From Planctomycetota bacterium (lineage in GTDB: Bacteria > Planctomycetota > Phycisphaerae > Phycisphaerales > UBA1924): a DNA stretch of 32,698 nt. The stretch lies in assembly GCA_003696675.1 (NCBI GenBank), contig RFGH01000220.1, forward strand, positions 1-32,698, read 5' to 3'. Positions within the stretch are counted from its first letter, which is position 1. Each line of letters begins with the position of its first letter. Below the pieces are notes generated by a model that was given only the letters and a program-made list of their open reading frames with translations, did no database searches and had not been told where the DNA came from. Of the stretch, positions 23,463-30,870 are shown piece after piece. Both the position numbers and the translations under genes were made by a program.

Positions 23463-23969
23463 ATGGCCGCCACAGCCGAACAAAGCGAGCATCAACCCTG
23501 GGACACCGACTACCACCCGGCCCCCAGCACACCGTCCGCCCCCTCCCTGGACCTCCGCCGCGCACGCGACCCGTCCCTCTCGACCACCATCGCCGAGCGG
23601 GCCCGTTGGCTCAACGAGCCCCAACGCACCCTGGTCCTCGCCGTCTTCCGCGACGGCATCCCCGCGGCCGACCTCGCCCGGCTCCACGGCCTGCCCCCCC
23701 GCGCCGTCCGTCGCACCGTCACGCGCGCCGCCATACGCCTGCTCAACCCCATGGCCCCTTTCGTCGCACGCCACGCGCCGGACTGGACCCCCACCCGCGC
23801 CCGCGTCGCACGCTCCATCTACATCCAAGGCCGGTCCATGCGCGCCACCGCCGACCACGCCGGGCTTTCCCTCCACGCCGTCCGCATCCACCGCGACGCC
23901 ATCGAAGGCATGTTCGACGAACTCCAGCACCAGCGCACCCGCGCCGGCATCGATCGGACCTGGCGATGA
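23463..23969 (+). CDS. Double helix-turn-helix protein, first gene of terminase operon
   Basis: The protein has 168 residues, preceded by the Shine-Dalgarno GGGAGGGGGG. The N-terminal 45 residues are polar and probably disordered. Residues 47-95 (NEPQRTLVLAVFRDGIPAADLARLHGL, then PPRAVRRTVTRAAIRLL) resemble a sigma-70 region 4 type HTH. Residues 110-155 (TRARVARSIYIQGRSMRATADHAGLSLHAVRIH) form a second HTH. It lacks the other sigma-factor regions. Possible roles are an operon activator, or the small terminase (DNA-recognition) subunit, which in phages is also an HTH protein encoded just upstream of the large subunit. The stop overlaps the next ATG (ATGA). I cannot choose between these roles from sequence. 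Confidence 0.7.
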   Translation: MAATAEQSEHQPWDTDYHPAPSTPSAPSLDLRRARDPSLSTTIAERARWLNEPQRTLVLAVFRDGIPAADLARLHGLPPRAVRRTVTRAAIRLLNPMAPFVARHAPDWTPTRARVARSIYIQGRSMRATADHAGLSLHAVRIHRDAIEGMFDELQHQRTRAGIDRTWR

Positions 23970-25312
23970 CCATGCGCCCACGCACCACCCCCGCCCGCAC
24001 CACGCCGAGCGCCCGCAACGCCTCCGCGCCCGCCCGACAGGCCGCCGCCGCCTTCGGGCTGAACCCCGCACCGCTCGATGCCGCCCCCGTGCCAGCACCC
24101 GGCGACGCACTGACGACACACCTCGACCACGCCCGCGTCGCCCTGCTCACCGGGCCCAGCGGCTGCGGCAAGTCCCGCCTGCTCGCCGGCATCCTTCAAC
24201 ACACCCACCGACGCACCCGCGTCGTCGATCCCGCTCTGTTGCCCCTACACGCCTGCGCCTTCGACGCGATCGACGCCCAGCCCCGGCGCACGCTCGACGC
24301 GCTGGCCGCAGCAGGCCTGGCGGAGCCATCACTCTGGCTCCTCCCCGCCGGCACGCTCAGCGTCGGCGAACGCGCCCGCCTCGCCCTGGCCCGCGCCATC
24401 GCCCACGCACGCCCGGGCGACCTCATCGTCTGCGACGAATTCGCGTCCAACCTCGACCGCGCCTCCGCCGAGTCACTCGCCCGCACCGCGTCCCGATGGG
24501 CGCGTCGCGCCGGCGTCACCCTCCTCGCCGCCGGAGCCCACGAAGACCTCCCCGCCCTGCTCGCGCCCGACCTGCTCATCGACGCCCGAACCGCCCAACC
24601 CGCCGCACCGCCCGCGCCACGCACGCCGAACCTTTCCATCGAGCCGGGCACCTTCGCCGACTACCACGCCCTCTCGCACCACCACTACCTCGGTTCACGC
24701 CCCGCCACCGTCCGACGCATCCTCCGCTGCGTCCGACGCACGCCCCACGCGGAATGGCTCGCCGGCGTGCTCGTCGTCTCCGCGCCCACGCTCAATGCGT
24801 CTTGGCGTCGACAGGCCTGGCCCGGACGCTACGACCGAGGGCCGAAATACGAACGCGCCCGCCGCCTCAACACCGAACTCGCCTGCATCTCCCGCGTCAT
24901 CGTCGAGCCGCGCTCCCGCGGGCTCGGCATCGCCACGCAACTCGTTCGCGCCCATCTCGCAGATCCAATCACGCCCGCCACCGAGGCCGTCGCCATGATG
25001 GGCGCGCTCTCCCCCTTCTTCGCCCGCGCCGGCATGACCGAATACCGCCTGCCCACACCCGCGCACGACGCACGCCTCCGCGACGCCCTCGCCCACGCAC
25101 GCGTCCGACTCACCGACCTGCCCGCGTCCACCACCGACCCCTTCATCGCCCACGAACTCGCCCGCTGGGCACGCCACGCCCGCGTCCGCATCGACCACCC
25201 GCACCCGCTCCCCCACCTGGCCCGGCACGCGGTGTGCCGGCTCGCCGCCCGCCCCCGCGCATACGCCAGCACAAGGGGAGATCCTGATGAACCAGCGCAA
25301 TCGAACGAGTGA
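23966..25312 (+). CDS. ABC-type ATPase fused to a GNAT acetyltransferase-like domain (COG2401-like)
   Basis: The protein has 448 residues, translationally coupled to the upstream gene by an ATGA overlap. Residues 50-205 are an ABC nucleotide-binding domain without a membrane partner: Walker A GPSGCGKS (63-70), signature LSVGERARLALARA (from 131), Walker B DLIVCDE (152-158) and a switch His at 192. Residues 225-380 are GNAT-like: ADYHALSHHHYLGS, SRVIVEPRSRGLGIATQLV (acetyl-CoA loop RSRGLG at 316-321) and PFFARAGMTEY. The fusion matches the architecture I recall as COG2401. Within the GNAT fold, the HHYLGS segment and the terminase context recall phage Mom-type DNA base modifiers, but this is only an inference. 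The last 26 bases overlap the next gene. No membrane spans are present, so it is not a transporter. Confidence 0.82.
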   Translation: MTMRPRTTPARTTPSARNASAPARQAAAAFGLNPAPLDAAPVPAPGDALTTHLDHARVALLTGPSGCGKSRLLAGILQHTHRRTRVVDPALLPLHACAFDAIDAQPRRTLDALAAAGLAEPSLWLLPAGTLSVGERARLALARAIAHARPGDLIVCDEFASNLDRASAESLARTASRWARRAGVTLLAAGAHEDLPALLAPDLLIDARTAQPAAPPAPRTPNLSIEPGTFADYHALSHHHYLGSRPATVRRILRCVRRTPHAEWLAGVLVVSAPTLNASWRRQAWPGRYDRGPKYERARRLNTELACISRVIVEPRSRGLGIATQLVRAHLADPITPATEAVAMMGALSPFFARAGMTEYRLPTPAHDARLRDALAHARVRLTDLPASTTDPFIAHELARWARHARVRIDHPHPLPHLARHAVCRLAARPRAYASTRGDPDEPAQSNE

Positions 25313-25544
25313 CACGCATCCGGCTGCCACGGCCCCGCGTCCGCAGGACGCCCGTGACAGTCTCGCAAGCCGTGCTCAAGAACCGCCCATTCCCAAGCCC
25401 GCGCCGGGAATCCACACAGACAACCTCCCCACATCCCTCACCCTCTACCTCACCGCCGCCCAGCGCCGCGCCGTCCTGCGCGCCCTCCGACGCATCCACC
25501 CCAACCGCACCGCCGCCCTCCTCGCCGCCCTCGACCTCGCCTGA
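25287..25544 (+). CDS. Small protein between the ABC-GNAT and terminase genes
   Basis: The protein has 85 residues and starts inside the end of the previous gene; AAGGGGAG seven bases before the ATG gives it a strong ribosome site, which makes it real. Residues 1-45 are polar and proline-rich, and partly encoded by a broken copy of the dispersed repeat (25325-25374). Residues 48-85 (SLTLYLTAAQRRAVLRALRRIHPNRTAALLAALDLA) form one or two basic helices that could bind DNA or a partner. No family is recognised. It could be a terminase accessory or small-subunit-like protein, by position only. Confidence 0.62.
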   Translation: MNQRNRTSDTHPAATAPRPQDARDSLASRAQEPPIPKPAPGIHTDNLPTSLTLYLTAAQRRAVLRALRRIHPNRTAALLAALDLA

Positions 25545-25574
25545 ACCCGCCCAGCCAAACCGGAAACCACCGCC

Positions 25575-27032
25575 ATGCCCACCGACCACCACGACTTCCC
25601 CGGACCCATGCCCACCACCGACGCCGAACTCCTCGCCTGGGTCCGCCGCTGGATCGGCGTCTCCCCGCCCGCCCGCGCCCTGCTCGACGGGCACCAGGCC
25701 CCCCTCGACTACCTCGCCCACGCCTTCTTCGAGGACCGCGCCCCCCGCGACTGCGTCGTCTGGGCCAACCGAGGCGGGGGCAAAACCTTCCTCGCCGCCG
25801 TCGCCACCGCGCTCGACCTGATCTTCAAACCCACCATCGAGATCCGCATCCTCGCCGGTTCCGTCGAGCAGGCCGGACGCATGCACGCCCACCTCCGCGA
25901 CATCTTCGACCGCGAGCCGTTCAACGACCTCGTCTCCGGCAAAGCCACCGAGCGACGCCTCACCCTCACCAACGGCTCCACCGCCGAACTGCTCGCCCAG
26001 TCCCAGACCTCCGTCCGCGGCACCCGCGTCCAGAAACTCCGCTGCGACGAGGTCGAACTCTTCGACCCCGAGGTCTGGCGCGCCGCCCAGCTCACCACCC
26101 GCTCCAAACAGTGCGGCCCCGTCCCCGTCCGCGGCGCCATCGAGTGCCTCTCCACCATGCATGTCCCCTACGGACTCATGCACGATCTCGTCGCCCGCAC
26201 CGCCGACCCCCACGGCCCGCGCCTCTTCCGATGGGGCGTCGTCGATGTCCTCGACCACTGCGACGACCGCCACGAATGCCTCACCTGCGCACTCGCCCCC
26301 GAATGCGCCGGGCTCGCCAAGGCCCGCGCCGAAGCGGGCGACCCACCCGGGCACATCGCCATCGACGACGCCCTCACCCTCAAGTCCCGCGTCGACACCG
26401 ACACATGGAACGCCGAGATGCTCTGCCTCCGCCCCAAACGCTCCGACTGCGTCCTGCCCGAGTTCGACCCCCGCGTCCACGCCGTCGACCGCCCGCCCCT
26501 CGGCTCCGAAGCATGGCCCGTCATCGCCGGCATGGACTTCGGCATCCGTTCACCCACCGTCTTCCTCTGGGCCAGGCTAGCCCCCGACGGCTCCGTCTGC
26601 GTCGTCCGCGAGCACATCCGCGCCGGGCTGACCCTGCCCGAACACCTCGAGCACATCGCGGCCGCCCCGCTCAAGCCCGTCTGGGTCGGCATCGACCCCG
26701 CCGGCGTCGCCCGCAACAGCCACTCCGGCGTGAGCGACGCCGACAAAGTGCGCAACGCCGGACTCCGCCCCCGCTGGGTCCGCGGCCCCATCCACGAGGG
26801 CATCAGCCTCATCCGCGCCCGGCTCAAATCAGCCGCCGGACGCGTCCGCCTCACCGTCACCAACAACTGCCCCGAACTGATCAAATCACTCGAACGCTAC
26901 CACGACCCCGACAACCCCGAGACCGACACCCCCGAAAAAGACGGCCACGACCACGCCGTCGACGCGCTCCGCTACATGATCATCAATCTCGATCGCCCCT
27001 ACAAGACCGTGAGGTCCTGCTATGCGGGGTAA
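25575..27032 (+). CDS. terL: Phage terminase large subunit (ATPase-nuclease)
   Basis: The protein has 485 residues, full length for TerL. The ATPase domain shows Walker A ANRGGGKT (64-71) and Walker B KLRCDEVE (154-161). Between the domains, C229, C235, C238 and C243 (ECLTCALAPEC) form a cysteine cluster also seen in some TerL families, followed by TLKSRVDTDTWNAEML. The RNase H-like nuclease has its acidic residues in place: D321 (GMDFG), D374 (GIDPAG) and D459/D463 (GHDHAVDALRY). Nothing is visibly broken. In phages TerL cuts concatemeric DNA and pumps it into a capsid through the portal. No portal, capsid, protease or tail gene is here, so packaging is impossible from this locus alone. It is the last gene of the operon; the hairpin repeat at 27074-27096 may serve as its terminator. 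Confidence 0.92.
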   Translation: MPTDHHDFPGPMPTTDAELLAWVRRWIGVSPPARALLDGHQAPLDYLAHAFFEDRAPRDCVVWANRGGGKTFLAAVATALDLIFKPTIEIRILAGSVEQAGRMHAHLRDIFDREPFNDLVSGKATERRLTLTNGSTAELLAQSQTSVRGTRVQKLRCDEVELFDPEVWRAAQLTTRSKQCGPVPVRGAIECLSTMHVPYGLMHDLVARTADPHGPRLFRWGVVDVLDHCDDRHECLTCALAPECAGLAKARAEAGDPPGHIAIDDALTLKSRVDTDTWNAEMLCLRPKRSDCVLPEFDPRVHAVDRPPLGSEAWPVIAGMDFGIRSPTVFLWARLAPDGSVCVVREHIRAGLTLPEHLEHIAAAPLKPVWVGIDPAGVARNSHSGVSDADKVRNAGLRPRWVRGPIHEGISLIRARLKSAAGRVRLTVTNNCPELIKSLERYHDPDNPETDTPEKDGHDHAVDALRYMIINLDRPYKTVRSCYAG

Positions 27033-27066
27033 AGCGCCAAATGGCAAATCCGGATTTTCCATCGGC

Positions 27067-27096
27067 GGGGTGCCACGGCTTGTCTCGCAAGCCGTG
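27067..27096 (+). repeat. Dispersed inverted-repeat element, copy A
   Basis: GGGGTGC followed by cacggcttg (27074-27082), a tctcg loop and caagccgtg (27088-27096), a perfect 9-bp inverted repeat. The same 29-base unit occurs in reverse orientation at 31609-31637, and a broken copy lies at 25325-25374. It sits between convergent terL and the 81-aa gene and could also end transcription. Confidence 0.8.
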
Positions 27097-27108
27097 CGAC
27101 AGATGCGC

Positions 27109-27354
27109 TCAACCCGGCATCGGCGCCAACAACGGCACCAGCACATTCACGACAATCATGAACGCGATCGTCAACGCCACCATCCCGCCCAGCACCTGGA
27201 TGATGAACACCAGCACCTGCCGCCAGTAGTTCGCCATGTTCTTGCACCGCACCGCCTTGTACCCGATCGCGATGAAAATCACCATCGGCACGATCAGCCA
27301 ATACCAGGTGTCGTGCGCGTTGATCGCGTCGATGAAAACAGTGCCAAGCGTCAC
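27109..27354 (-). CDS. Small membrane protein, 81 aa, coupled to the upstream gene
   Basis: It starts at the GTG at 27354, which overlaps the TGA of the preceding gene by four bases, so translation is coupled. There are two membrane spans: WYWLIVPMVIFIAIGYKAV and, after a basic loop (RCKNMANYWRQ), VLVFIIQVLGGMVALTIAFMIVVNVLVPLL. No signal peptide or motif is seen. It probably works with its partner in the cytoplasmic membrane. Function is unknown. Confidence 0.65.
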   Translation of the reverse strand: MTLGTVFIDAINAHDTWYWLIVPMVIFIAIGYKAVRCKNMANYWRQVLVFIIQVLGGMVALTIAFMIVVNVLVPLLAPMPG

Positions 27355-27929
27355 GCCGCACCCCCGCCGTTCGTCGCCGAAGCCCGCAGCGATCCGGGCC
27401 TGGAACCCGCCCCGCCGGAAGACTTCGCCGTCTTCTGGTCCGGCAGCAACGCATCCAGGAAGATGATCAGGTTCAGCATCCCCGCCAACGCGATCGACAG
27501 CATCGCGATCTCGTTCAGCCGCCCCAGCCCCGGACGATTCGGCGGGCCCATCCCCGCGTCCAGCTCCTCCCGCGTCGCCGCACGCCAGGTGGGGCGGTCA
27601 CCCCCCGTGTCCCGCACCTCGCCAGGCCGACCCGTCCGCAAGGCACCCGAATCCGCGTCGTACGCCTTGAAATGGTGCTGGTGAACATAGTCCGCCGCGA
27701 ACGCCACCGGACCCATCAACGCCGCCCCGAAGAACCAGATCCGGTCCTCCCGGCTGTCCACCGCGTCGATCCCCCCGATCATCAGCCCGTAGAAAAACAG
27801 GCCCATCACCCCGACCATCGCCAGCAGCCCCCGCTTCACCCGACCCTGGAAAATATGCCCCAGCCCCGGAAACAGGGCCGCGGCCACGCCGGCGATCAAG
27901 TCAGGAGAGTGCAGAGAGCGTTCGGCCAT
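27351..27929 (-). CDS. Multi-span membrane protein with PGLGHI motif (DUF6677-like)
   Basis: The protein has 192 residues. The N-terminus SPDLIAGVAAALFPGLGHIFQGRVKRGLLAMVGVMGLFFYGLMIGG has the PGxGHxxQGRxKRG pattern of small planctomycete membrane proteins (I believe DUF6677). A second span, FFGAALMGPVAFAADYV, a polar stretch with a WRAATREELDAGMGPP motif, a third span LNEIAMLSIALAGMLNLIIFLDALL, and a disordered Gly/Ser/Ala tail follow. It is a membrane protein of unknown role. The ATG at 27929 has TAGACT 6 bases upstream and no Shine-Dalgarno, which fits a leaderless start. It is co-translated with the 81-aa gene downstream. Confidence 0.72.
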   Translation of the reverse strand: MAERSLHSPDLIAGVAAALFPGLGHIFQGRVKRGLLAMVGVMGLFFYGLMIGGIDAVDSREDRIWFFGAALMGPVAFAADYVHQHHFKAYDADSGALRTGRPGEVRDTGGDRPTWRAATREELDAGMGPPNRPGLGRLNEIAMLSIALAGMLNLIIFLDALLPDQKTAKSSGGAGSRPGSLRASATNGGGAA

Positions 27930-27935
27930 GCCGCC

Positions 27936-27941
27936 AGTCTA
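27936..27941 (-). promoter_or_regulatory. TAGACT -10-like box 6 bases before a start codon
   Basis: TAGACT on the minus strand, six bases, then the ATG at 27929. No Shine-Dalgarno is present, so a leaderless mRNA is likely. Confidence 0.4.
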
Positions 27942-27984
27942 GGGACCGCCGACGCGAGATTTGCACGAGCCGGCCCCCCGCGTG

Positions 27985-28012
27985 TTGACACCGCCCAGAG
28001 CGGTCGTACGCT
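27985..28012 (+). promoter_or_regulatory. Promoter of the acidic-protein gene
   Basis: A perfect TTGACA (27985-27990), 16 bases and TACGCT (28007-28012, of the TANNNT form). The transcript would have a leader of roughly 80 bases ending in the strong Shine-Dalgarno CGGAGGTT. Confidence 0.5.
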
Positions 28013-28101
28013 ACGGCGCGCCGGGAAACACCGGGCAACCCGAGACCGGATTGGTGGTCCGGCCGGAACGCCCGCCCCCCGCACTTCGGAGGTTGGTTGC
28101 C

Positions 28102-28362
28102 ATGATGTTCGACGCAAAGAACTGGCAGGAAGATCAGAACGGTGTCGCCCTGCTCGACGCCCCTTCGTCCGAGAATCCCTGGTGGGCACAGTCCACCGTC
28201 GTCGGCTACGACGACGACCTCGACGAGGACGAAAGCTACTTCCTCGAGGCCGATGATGACGAGGATGACGACTACGACGACGATGTCGACGACGACTTCG
28301 AAGAGGAGTACGAGGATGACCTCGATGACGGGGACGACTCGGACGATGACGATGACCTGTGA
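28102..28362 (+). CDS. Extremely acidic small protein
   Basis: The protein has 86 residues. The ATG at 28102 follows CGGAGGTT at good spacing and a clear promoter. Residues 1-40 are mixed (FDAKNWQEDQNGVALLD, PWWAQSTVVGYDDD). From about 41 to the end nearly every residue is Asp or Glu, with a few Y and F, giving a very low isoelectric point and a disordered tail. Such tails occur in RNA polymerase delta-type factors, histone-like partners, and calcium- or ribosome-binding proteins, but no homology is clear. The codons alternate (GAC, GAT, GAG), so this is not a simple DNA repeat. It is probably cytoplasmic, and its strong expression signals suggest an abundant protein. Confidence 0.7.
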   Translation: MMFDAKNWQEDQNGVALLDAPSSENPWWAQSTVVGYDDDLDEDESYFLEADDDEDDDYDDDVDDDFEEEYEDDLDDGDDSDDDDDL

Positions 28363-28429
28363 GCCCTCGGTCCGGGGCTGACCGCGCTCGTCGCCGAACC
28401 ATTCCCGGACCCAGCCGGGGAGGTCGTCC

Positions 28430-28963
28430 ATGAGCAGCAACCAGCCCGAGCACCGCGGCCCCGACCGTCGCAAAAACCCCAACGGCACGCCCCCCCCCGG
28501 CACCGTCGTCGACCGACGCCTCGGACTCGACCGACGCGGGCGAGACAACCGACGCGCCAATGCCGCCGCCCAGGACCTCACCGGCCTCGAACGGGCCAGA
28601 GGCCCCGGACGACGCCTCAGCGACTTCACCAAAGCCGCCGAGGAAGGCGAGATGACCACCGAGCAGTTCCTGTTCCTCATGGCCATCGACGCCTTCAAAA
28701 AGGCCAACGACCGCATGTTCCCCACCTGGACCGATGTCCTCGAGGTCATCCGCCTCCTCGGATACCGAAAAACACAGCCCAGCGAACTCAACCTCCCCAA
28801 CGCCGACGACTGGCGCGAACGCCCCGACACCCCAGCCAATGTCCGCCCCGACCGCTGGCACGAGCGATTCACCAAGTCCGAACGCGAGCTCGCCGACGAG
28901 GCCATCGCCGAGTTCGAGGCCCAACTCGGAGACGACGAAGACGACCTGGATCAGGCCGCCTGA
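28430..28963 (+). CDS. Hypothetical soluble protein, basic N-terminus and acidic C-terminus
   Basis: The protein has 177 residues, with GGGGAGG ahead of the ATG. The first 65 residues are dominated by RR-containing repeats: GPDRRKNPNG, VVDRRLGLDRRGRDNRR and GPGRRLSDF. The DRR units recall short nucleic-acid- or PilZ-adjacent motifs. Residues 73-110 are helical (TTEQFLFLMAIDAFKKANDRMFPTWTDVLEVIRLLGY), and the end is acidic (FEAQLGDDEDDLDQAA). No family is recognised. It lies 17 bases before the histidine kinase and 67 after the acidic protein, so all three may form one operon. Confidence 0.66.
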   Translation: MSSNQPEHRGPDRRKNPNGTPPPGTVVDRRLGLDRRGRDNRRANAAAQDLTGLERARGPGRRLSDFTKAAEEGEMTTEQFLFLMAIDAFKKANDRMFPTWTDVLEVIRLLGYRKTQPSELNLPNADDWRERPDTPANVRPDRWHERFTKSERELADEAIAEFEAQLGDDEDDLDQAA

Positions 28964-28980
28964 CCCACGCGGGAGCACCC

Positions 28981-30867
28981 ATGGGCGGACCCACCGGCAC
29001 GCATGATGACCGCACACGGCGCGTCGTCGCACCACGCACCGCCGGCGCCATCGCCGCGGCCTTCCTCCTCACCGCCGCCCTGGTCTCCGTCTCCCTCGTC
29101 CGCGTCACCGGGCGACGAGCCATCGACCAGGATGTCCGCGAGAACCTGGTCCGCGTCGCGTCCACCCTCGCCGCCGCCATCGACCCCGACGCCCACGCAG
29201 CCCTGACCGACCCGGCCCAGGAAGACTCCGACGACTACCGACGCCTCTGCCGCCCCCTCCAGCGCATGCTCCGCGAGACACCCGGCGTCCGCTTCGCGTA
29301 CACGCTGCGGGAGGTCGACGGGCGGCTGCACTTCGTGCTGGACGGCTCGCCCGTCGGCGACGCCGACGGGGACGGGGTCGAGGACCACTCGTTCCTGATG
29401 GATGTCTACGAGGACGCCGACCCAGCGGCGTGGAAGGCGCTCCGCACCCGGTCGTTCGTCGTGACCGACGAGCCGTACGAGGATCAGTGGGGCCGGTTTC
29501 TCAGCGGCTACGCGCCGCTGCTGCGGGCCGACGGCTCGGCCGACGCCGTGGTGGGGGTCGATGTGTCCGCGCAGGAGTACGAGCGCCGACTGGCCAGCAT
29601 CGACCATGCGGCGATGTGGGCCATGCTGCCGGCGGTGTTGATCGCCCTGGCCGGCGGGCGGGCGGTGTGGTGGGCGGCCCGTCGGGCCCGGCAGCACGCC
29701 GAGGAGATCGAATCGCACCGCCTGCGGACGGAGGAGGCTTACGCCGCCAAGTCACGCCTGGTGGCCAACCTGAGCCACGAGCTGCGGACACCGCTGACGG
29801 CCATCATGGGCTTCGCGGAGATCGCGTTCGATGAGAAGAACGCCGATGCCGAGCGGGCCGAGGCAAGGTCGACCGTGCGACGCAACTGCGAGCATCTGAT
29901 CGCGTTGCTCAACGACCTGCTGGATCTGTCCAAAGCCGAGGCCGGGGCGATCGAGATCGAGACGGCCGAGGTGAGCGTGGGCGAGCTGGTCCGCGGCTGC
30001 GTAGCTTCGCTCCGGCACCGTGCGATGGCCAAGGGCATCGACCTGACGGTCGAGCAGTATGGGTCCGTGCCGTCCAGCGTGCTGCTCGACCCGATCCGCG
30101 TGCGGCAGGTGTTGCTGAACCTGATCGGCAACGCGGTGAAGTTCACCGATCGCGGCGGGGTGCGTGTGGTGGTCGACGCCGGGGACGGGGTTCTGCGATT
30201 CCGCGTAGAGGACACCGGCCCGGGTCTGTCGGAGGCGCAGCGGGCGGCGCTGTTCCGCCCCTTCGCGCAGGTCGGCGGGTCGGCCGAGAAGAAGAGCGAG
30301 GGCGCCGGGCTGGGTCTGGCGTTGTGCCAGAAGCTGCTGGCGCTGATGGACGGGTCGATCCGCGTGGAGTCGACGCCGGGAGTGGGGACGGTGTTCACGG
30401 TGACGGTGCCGCTGGTCGAGCCGGAGCGGGCGACGCCGGCGGCGTCGGTGTCGTCGGACACGGGCGGCCAGGGCTCGCTGGCGGGGCGTCGGGTGCTGCT
30501 GGCCGAGGACGGGGAGGACAACCGGCGGCTGATCCGGTTCATCCTGACGCGGGCCGGGGCGGAGGTGATGGACTACCCGGACGGTCGTGCGGCGCTGGAC
30601 GCGGTGGTGGGCGGCGTGGTTCGGCCGGACATCGTGCTGACGGACTGGGACATGCCGGTGCTGGACGGTGCGGGGTTGGTGCGCGGGCTGCGTGCGGCGG
30701 GCTGGCGCGGGCCGATCGTGTCGCTGACGGCGCACGCCATGAAGTCGCAGGAATCCGAGTGCCTGGCCGCGGGCTGCGACGCGCACCTGACCAAGCCGAT
30801 CGACTGGGGCAAGCTGACAGACACATGTGCGGCGCTGATCGGGTCGGAGGATCGGCGGGCGGCGTGA
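28981..30867 (+). CDS. Hybrid sensor histidine kinase with C-terminal receiver domain
   Basis: The protein has 628 residues. A first span (about 21-41) and a second (about 212-232) enclose an extracytoplasmic sensor of about 170 residues with FAYTLREVDGRLHFVLDG and SGYAPLLRADGSADAVVGVDVS, a Cache-like (PDC) pattern that usually binds small ligands. HisKA follows, with H266 in NLSHELRTPLT. The HATPase domain has NLIGNAVKFTD (N box), VEDTGPGL (G1), and GAGLGLALCQKL (G2). The receiver (about 500-622) has LAEDGEDNRRL, phosphoacceptor D555 (TDWDMP) and K605 (LTKPI). GGGAG precedes the ATG. No output regulator is next door, so signalling goes by phosphorelay to a distant partner or by receiver-mediated autoregulation. 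Confidence 0.92.
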   Translation: MGGPTGTHDDRTRRVVAPRTAGAIAAAFLLTAALVSVSLVRVTGRRAIDQDVRENLVRVASTLAAAIDPDAHAALTDPAQEDSDDYRRLCRPLQRMLRETPGVRFAYTLREVDGRLHFVLDGSPVGDADGDGVEDHSFLMDVYEDADPAAWKALRTRSFVVTDEPYEDQWGRFLSGYAPLLRADGSADAVVGVDVSAQEYERRLASIDHAAMWAMLPAVLIALAGGRAVWWAARRARQHAEEIESHRLRTEEAYAAKSRLVANLSHELRTPLTAIMGFAEIAFDEKNADAERAEARSTVRRNCEHLIALLNDLLDLSKAEAGAIEIETAEVSVGELVRGCVASLRHRAMAKGIDLTVEQYGSVPSSVLLDPIRVRQVLLNLIGNAVKFTDRGGVRVVVDAGDGVLRFRVEDTGPGLSEAQRAALFRPFAQVGGSAEKKSEGAGLGLALCQKLLALMDGSIRVESTPGVGTVFTVTVPLVEPERATPAASVSSDTGGQGSLAGRRVLLAEDGEDNRRLIRFILTRAGAEVMDYPDGRAALDAVVGGVVRPDIVLTDWDMPVLDGAGLVRGLRAAGWRGPIVSLTAHAMKSQESECLAAGCDAHLTKPIDWGKLTDTCAALIGSEDRRAA

Positions 30868-30870
30868 GTG

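Noticed and set aside
23463-23969. Calling the first operon gene an ECF sigma factor
   Set aside because: It has a region-4-like HTH but no region 2, and a second HTH instead. A regulator or small terminase subunit fits as well.
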